Assembly: GCA_033980235.1 (NCBI GenBank)
Contig: CM067076.1
Span: forward strand, 29,674,968 to 29,738,967
DNA from: Diadema setosum
Taxonomy: Eukaryota > Echinodermata > Echinoidea > Diadematoida > Diadematidae
DNA: 64,000 nucleotides
Direction: 5' to 3'
Positions 49,001-57,812 of this stretch are shown piece by piece (positions within the stretch are counted from its first letter, which is position 1; each line of letters begins with the position of its first letter). Both the position numbers and the translations under genes were made by a program. Under the pieces are notes generated by a model. It was not told the origin of the DNA. It saw only the letters and a program-made list of their open reading frames with translations, and made no database searches.

Positions 49001-52000
49001 CCCCCCCCCCCTTTAAAAGGCACCTTCCCTTTACAGAATTCCTAGATCTGCCCCTGGTTATGGCCCTATATAATACAATCAATGTACTATAATCAATCAT
49101 AAAACATCACATAGCAACCATGTTTGGGTATGATATGCTCCAAGATTACAATACTTCTGGCTACCTTCTTCTTCTTCTTCTTCTTCTTCCGAGTGAGTGC
49201 AGTCCACCATCTGGTGTATTTTCGCACTGTTTGGGTAATGTTTCCTCTTTGGGTAATGTTTCACAATGTTGGGTAATGGGTAATGTTTGGGTAATGTTTG
49301 GGTAATGTTACCTCTTTGGGTAATGTTTCACAATCTCATTGTTACCCAACTAAAATCATGTTATCACAGTGTTACTTCCCACATTTCTTTTAATATAGAT
49401 AGGTTTCTATTTTAGAGCAAATATTGACAGTTTCTGCAGTCATATGAGAGAACTACAGATTCCCTTTAATATCCTGGTATTACAACAGTTCTGTGTTGGT
49501 GCTTGATCATGTGCATCCTACCAGACAATATCTTGTTCTACCCCAGAGTACTTCGATTGGAAGTATAGGCTTTTGAGGGAAATGGTGATGAATATAAGCA
49601 ATTAGGATGAGTACTTACAACTGTCAAGGCCCAATAACACTCTCTATAATTTCATTGTCATAATTGCAATTTTGAGCTGAAATTAAAAATGAAATCATAT
49701 TGACATACAGTATATGAGAGAAAATTTCATTAAGGTCACAACTATTGATATCCCAACTACAAGAAGTTGGAAATTTAATTGCTTTACAAAACCATGTATG
49801 ATAATTTATGCATTTACAGGATAAGTAACATATGAGACATAGTTCTTCTGTGTGCATTATGCATTGAATACTATGTACAACATAATTGTGTATACAGTAT
49901 CAATTCTGATAACTTATTGCAGAAACTATTTGAAGGAGAAAGGCATGCACCTGCCTCAACAGTTTCTATATTTTGTTTGTAAAATATTTGATTTAGTGAA
50001 AGATTATTGAGCACTTACAATGCAATGGGCTTTTTATTGTCTTTTTTTTTCATGATCAGCTGATATGGTGTGACTTTCATATAAGGCAGAGAAGAATAAT
50101 AGCAGAAATTGTATCTAAATGAAAAATAATGGTGTCTTTCATTGACTATGTACAGCACTCAATAGCTAAGAACTGAGGAACAGGCTAAAGTGAAGTAAAA
50201 TAACTACAGCAACTCAATGCTTTCTTCACCAGCAACACTATACAGACATGGTAAATATTTTCCTTTATATTTCTGTGGATTATGGGATGTAAAAAAAAAA
50301 TTGACACAATGTTCACACACACACACTTTGCACTATAAATAATCACAACTATTCAGAAAAAAGCATGTCTGTTTCAGCTAAGTCAGCTAATTTTTTTTTT
50401 TTTTTTTTTGCATAGCGATTCAAATCACACCACAAAATAATGATGACAAATGGGAGCTGTGTGAACAGGCCTTCAGTGAAAATGGGCACCACTCCACAGG
50501 AAGGCCAAGGTGACATAATGTCAGTGATTAGGGGGATTACGTTCTAGGTATTCTTTAACAATCGAGAATTTCCAGACATCTTGTGCCAATATTGGCTACC
50601 AAAGCACTTCAACGGTGGGTGCTAATCAGCACCATAAGTACAGTACGGGTTGAAACCTGGAGGTAGAAAGGTACCTCCGTAGTTTTAAAATGGAAATGTC
50701 TGTCCTGTACATAGACCTCTGCATCAGTATATTGCACTGGTGTGTGTCTCGCAGGCAAGATATGCAGTGACAACTGTGTCATTGTAATCTCAGAGTGTTT
50801 CCGACATTCTGCAAGGTGCCATGGACTGATATCATGCTTTACAGGAAGTGCATTTTGTGTGCATTTGGAATGGTCACAGTACACTATCAAACTGTGAAAG
50901 TCATTCCATGACTAGAAATTCCATCTGAACTAAACTTCACTAAACCTTCAGGACATTGATCCTTTCTGTCATTTTATGCATTTAAAATGACTTTGTAACT
51001 TAATACCTCTTGACATTCCCATTTGAAGTTACAGCCAGAAAATATGATTTACATAAAGCGAAGAGTAAACTGTTACCTTGACCTTTTACTACTTTGTTTC
51101 CATGGAATAACCTGAATCTGTAATTCCTAGATCCTTCTGACCTAAGCAAATTCCTACTGGACATTCCTAGATGAAAATTTCCACAGGAAAATGCCACTTT
51201 CTGCTGAATATCACATGTATGGCAATAATCAGGATCCTAGCCAAAATGTGACCAGCAAACAATCAATAATTCATGTAATTTACCTCTGAGGCCAAGTACC
51301 AACACAATCCATTAAAGGGATGGTATAGTACATGGTATTTAATTGGCCAAGGTGAGGATTCAGCTTTAAACTTTTTGTGAGATACTTAGTAACCATTTTA
51401 TGAAATGTTTAAGAGCGTACAATTCTAAGAGGAATTCATTTTTTTTTTTAATCAAATAAACTTTGAATTCCTCATAGAATTGTATGCTCTTCCATATTTC
51501 ATCAGAGGTTTCTCATGTCTCAAGAACTCATCATCAAAAATCATTGCAAACCTGAAGCACCATCTCCATCGAAACTGCACACCATCCCTTTAAGCAATTT
51601 TCCCCCTTTAAAGGGACTGTACAGTACTGGTTGAGGTGAGGATTCAGGTTTATAACATTCCTAAGTGAGATAATGAGAATACTCTTATGAAATATGAAAG
51701 AACATGTAATTTTAAGAGGGATTCAAAGTTTATTTGATGAAAATTGGTTTTCAAATGGCTGAGATATCCAAAAAAGTGATAAGCCTTTTTTTACGATCTC
51801 TTTGTTTCACCTTGTTTTTGGATATCTCAGCCATTTCAAAACCGATTTTCAGCACATAAACTTTTGATTCCCCTAAGAACTGCATGCTCTTTGACATCTC
51901 ATAGAGTGATTTCTGAATATCTCGCAAAACGTTAAAAGCTAAATCCTCACCTCAACCAGAACTGTACAGTCTCTTCAATTTATGAATAAAATATGTGATA

Positions 52001-55000
52001 TGGACAGACAGATGGATGGCGGGACAAACAGACAACCAAAAGATGTAACGAAATAAGAATGATAGAACTTTGTTTTGCTGGCAAGTCATTACATAGCCCC
52101 CAACAGAGACAGCCTGATAGCATTTTCAATGATGATTCATACCAAAAGATGGGAATATGTCAAAACATAGTCTGTCGATTTTAGAGTGACTTTCAAATCC
52201 TTGCTGTCTGCATAGTTTTCTCCCTCTACAAGGCCATCCATCTACCTTTTGATTGCAACATCTATTCACATCAGTTTTTTTATGTTTTTATTGAAGAAAA
52301 AACATGACATACAATCAAGAACAAAACAGTACATGCATTATAATTTGATAAAATCAAACAAGGCTTTACACATTGAACATGAACTTACTAAAGTAGATGC
52401 CAAGATTACAATTTTTAAGGCAATGTAATACTCTGTTTTTTGTTTCACATGAATATAAGAGAGCAGTGAAGGGAAAGAGAGTTTAACCTTTTGGAATTTA
52501 CAGTGATTTTTATGAAAAATTTTGTGCAGAGCAACAAGAAATTGATATAAGAGGAGTGAGGTTGAGAATGGTGGACTCCAAATAGTTTTTCAAAATCTGA
52601 TAACATTAATGTCTCTTTTAGATTGGAGCTTAAATATCTCTCTAATCTGGACCAGATGGGAACAGAAAATTAAAAAGTGCTGAGTAGAATCCTGTTCCCT
52701 ATTGCATACACTGCATAAGGAAGTATTAGACCTTCAAATTTTGGATAAGAAATCATTTGTAGCAATGGCTTTGTGAAACACCTTAAAGTAAGAAGATTTC
52801 AATGGAGTTTCAGTTGGTTTCACAATGTGATGGTTTCAAGACCTGATACAGTTTCAAGATGTGATGGTTTAAAAGGCAGACACCCCAACATGAATAACAC
52901 CTCAAAAAATGTGAAATGGCCATACACCTGAAAGTTTCATATCAATTAAAAACTTTGCCAGCATGCTGCATCTTAACAACTGTCATCCCATGTTGACCTT
53001 TTCTGCACCAGGGAGTTTGGGCGTGTGCACAGTGAGTGAATACGGCAAAGGAAGTTTGAGGAAAATCGGACAATCTCAAAATTGAAAAATTTTGATTTTT
53101 TTTCAAGTTTTGGTGTGCACTGCCATGGCTGGATGAGAAGAGAAGATAATAACCTTTCGTGACATCACGCATGGACGATAAGATAAAAATATGAAAACAG
53201 AAAATCATCATATCTTCACTTTTCTAGCAACATGAGATAGCTCTTGACTTACCTAGAGCTTTCAGAAAGTAGCTGGGGAATAATGATACAATATACCCTC
53301 AAGCAGGGTGCTACATAAGCACTTGCCCAATTGCTCAGGGCAAGGGAAAAATCAAATTCGGGCATGTATTTTTGAACAATGAGAACAAATGCTTGCCTGA
53401 ATTGGGCAAGCAAAATGTTTTGAAGCCACCATTTTTAAATTATTCCCCTGACAATCCCACAAAGTCAACCACACAGAAGCCCAAAGATGATGGATGTTTA
53501 GTGATGCAACATATTTTATGATTCATTTCAGCAATCTTCCAACACTTATGATATGTGAAGAAGCCCCAATGCAATACAACGGCAACACTTAATCAGACAG
53601 AGTTTGCTAGTCCATTGCAAATCAAGGTGTGTTGTTCATTCCAAAAAGTACCTGGTATGTTTTATTAAGCCCTTGACTAACACACAATTTTCTTTATTTT
53701 TTCTCTATATTTTGGATTTTTTCAGGCAAGTAAAATGACTGTTTGGGGAAGTTTTTTGCAGCAAATTTGAAAATCTTCTTGCCCGACTGGGCAAGTGGTA
53801 AAATAAAGTTATGAAGTACCCTGCCTTAGCATATGTTTTAGTAACAACACGTCAAGGGAAAGTATACTATTTGTGCTTTCTTTACATCATTGTGCTGCAG
53901 GGACATCACAAACTGTAATAAACTCATCCAGCAATGGCAGCACGGCCGGCACAGAAACTTCAAAAACTCAAAACTTCGAATGGATTGCCTTATTTTCCTC
54001 AAACTTCACTGATGTGCTCAACTAAAAGTCTTGCATTCTTTCAATCCACAAATATGTTTGGTTTTAAAGGTGCATGGTCCTGGTGGTTTAGTCAAATGCG
54101 TACGTGGGCGCACGGCGCAAGTTTCCTATAGAGACCTACGCTATCGACTCCTCTTTAGCGCTTACGCTGTGGCCCACTTCCCCGAGTCCGAAGAAGTCCG
54201 ATTCACTGTAGTCAGTGGTCCGATCACAGTTCGGCTCATGATTCGGCTGAGGGGGATGACAGCTTCAGCAAACATCTTTTGAGATGTCATAATCAAGAAG
54301 CACATATGCACGCACCCTGGCATTACTACAGATTGCGCGATGCGCAGAGAAGACAACGAAGGCAACGTTACTTAGCAACACCTACGCACTTTACTCTTGA
54401 TGATAGCTCAACTTCGGTAATCTTCGTATCAATGCTAACGGTGATCGGCAGTATCATCAACAGCGCCCTCTACACTACTGGGACTATGCACCTTTAATTC
54501 CCCTCAAGTTTTACAGAGGTTCAAACACCTGCTTCCTTGATTGTACAGTATGGTATCTCCTTCAAAAGCTCATGCCATGAACTTTATGTCTTTATTGCCA
54601 GCAATGAAAGTGACACAAAAATATCGGGTGAATAACACCATGGCATGACGTAAGATTCAAAGTGATAAAGAATGAACAAATGAATAAATGAATAAACAAA
54701 TGAATATGAAATTTCATATACATTCTTTATACTGAGCAGTTAATGCATTTTCAACTTTATCTATTTACTGATGCATCATTGGCTTAGCTGTAGACTAAAA
54801 ATAAGCTCTAACTGAAAGCTATCACTGTACAGGATTCATTCTCACAAGTATTCCCTTTGTGTTTTGTTATACATAGTTATACATTATTGAATAAAATAAG
54901 CTTGACAGATAATTACATGTAATCTTGCCCACAAAAGTACATCACATTCATAATTTAATTGTCTTAATTTGCGGTTCAAAAGCAAAGCAAAATACTAGTA

Positions 55001-55057
55001 TAGAATGAAAAATAAACAAAGAAAAAATAATCAAAGTACTTTATGTTAATATACATA

Positions 55058-55096
<39 letters not shown>

Positions 55097-57775
55097 CATA
55101 CATGTATATTACTGCTGTGCTTTAATTGCCAAACCTCAAACAAATTCAAAATTTTTAGCACCTAGGCTAATCTGGCATTATCACCATTGCTGAACCAGCA
55201 GCATATTGTTATTTTAAATCAAGGCACCACCAGGTTGTGTAAAGCTACACCAACACGACCTTTAAAAGGTACTGTGAAAAATTTGGCAACTTGAAGGTTA
55301 CGTAGAAATACCCCCTAGATTTCAGCAAGTTGAAAGCAACATTATGCTATTCCCCACCCTTCCTTGCCTCAAGACTAAAACATTGCCAATGTACAAATCT
55401 TTATACTATAATGCACTACAAGAGTTTGCTCATTTGATTATATAGCAAACGAAGGAATGAAATTTCTTTGTTTTGGATGACTGGGTGGGGGATGCATCAG
55501 TTGTTTGTGGGGTCTTTTTTAGCATACCCATGAAAACATTAATAAACGTAAAAAAAAAAAATACAAAAATTTTTTTCTGAAATGTCATCAGATGGATTAT
55601 GAAAAAAAAGTTGTACAACAATGTGCCTGTAATATACAACAAATTGTGTGTGTCAAAGGTCAACCTAGATACTAATTTTTACCTGAAATTTGATGTTCTT
55701 TTATATAAGAAACAGTGAGTGCAGACGTACCTCAGCTTCTCTCACACTTCCCAGCATATGCAGCTTCTGCCATCCATTTGGGTCATATTCATCCCAGTTT
55801 TGCAGAAATTGAGACTTTTTCCCTCTTGATGTCCTTTCCACATCTACTTCATCACTATCCCAGTACGTGTCATCAAGGGCGATGTTCTCCTTTTGAGTCC
55901 TATCTTCCATGGGGAGCCTATCTCTATGACCCGTTTCCCGGGGTCTGCCCCTCTCCGCCTTTCTCCTCTCGACATCAGCGCCATTGTTACCACCCTCATC
56001 ATCGTCATCGCCATCGTTGTCGGAACCATCAGGCTCCTTGCCCACAGAGGAGGAAACCCGGACCTCCCCAGCATTGTCGCCCGTTAGATCGCTGGCCTGC
56101 TCGATCAGGTCGTCGTCAGAGAAGTTACTGGAGGATGCAGAGTAGGAATCCTCCTTTCTCTCTTGTTTGGACACGCTCTTGTTCGCTTCAAACACAAGAC
56201 CTGTACCGGGGACGACAAAATTTGAGACAAGTACAGTTTAGGGACCAGAACATTTGCAGCTGGGATAAGTACCTTCACAATCTTTGGAATGGAAGCAGTA
56301 AAGAAGCATTTATATTCATGTAAATGTAGGTAGTGTCTCAATGACTTTTCAGCAGACAAGTCACACAAAAAATACAACTACATCATGAAGCCACAAAATT
56401 TATAGTGGACAATAACTAAGCAACCATGCAGCAATTTCATAACAATACCAATGATCTGATGATAACAATAATTCTACAAACACAGAATGGCTCAATATAT
56501 CACAATGACTGGTTTGTCTACATGAGTGTGACTTTTTTGACGATGCACAAAGTGGTACGAGTCAGCTAGCTTGAGTAGTTGTCGTTCTTTGCTTCTATTA
56601 AGTGTGTGTGAATATGATTTGATAGACAGAATTGTGTCTTTTTATCCTCCATGCCCATATCTGGATAGGAGTGAATTTCTTAGGTGATTTTCATAAACTT
56701 TATGTCGTGGAATCTGTGGAATTGGTAGGTCTCATCCATAAGACACCAAACGAGATCCCTCTGCTGAACTCAAAATCTTTCATATTTTAATTCCCTTGAA
56801 AATCCATGAAATAAAAAAAAAACCATGATTCATTCATATTGATGCATAAATCTACATTGTTTGTATCAGTAACTCCTTAAATCCACTTTACAAGACATAA
56901 GAGAAAAAAATAGAAGGTTCACAAAATGGAAAAAAAAAAAACACACACACAATGCATTGCATTAGTTTCATCGATTAAGAAGAATCTGCATTTCTGCCAT
57001 ATCTTTTTATTTAAATTGAAAAATATTTCTTTCCAATTGAAATTCATCTAGACCATCTAGACCTACTGAGTTTCAACATAATGATTTTGATATACTCTAT
57101 CTAAATGTTCAATCATTGTCACACATATTCTTCTACTAAATGAAGAGTTTGTTTGCAAAAACCGATAAGTCCACATTTGCCAAATGGAGATATTTGCGAT
57201 TAAAGGTCAAGAAAAATAAAGAGAATGATAAGAAAATTTTTGCTTCTTTTGACCATAACTTCAAAAATATGCCTTTATACGTAGTGACCAATATATCATT
57301 TAAGAGGTATTATTTTGTACTTTATAAAAGAGATCGTACTTCAAAATCTTCAAAAATGGACTTATCGGTTTTTGCAAACAAACCCTTCAAATTATTGTTA
57401 TGCATATAAATTCAATCCATGCAATGTAACATCATTTTTCTCATTCCTCACTCTGATAGCGCTAAATACCATCATATTCTTCTCCAATGTCCACATCAAG
57501 TCAATGAGTATAAGACACAGATGGTATATATATGAAGAGTTTGTTTGCAAAAACCAATAAGTCCATTTTTGAAGATTTTGAGAAGTACAGTCTCTGTCAT
57601 AAAGTACAGAATAATCCCTTTTAGATATATTGGTCACTACATATAAAGGTACATTTTTGAAGTTATGGTCAAAAGAAGCAAAAATTTTCTTATTATTATC
57701 TTTATTTTTCTTGACCTTTAATCGCAAATATCCCCATTTGCAATTATGGACTTATCGGTTTTTGCAAACAAACTC

Positions 57776-57812
<37 letters not shown>

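Noticed and set aside
55715..56323. 202-codon + strand ORF
   Set aside because: It is antisense to UST exon 2, which is confirmed by splice phase. The opposite strand stays open because of composition.
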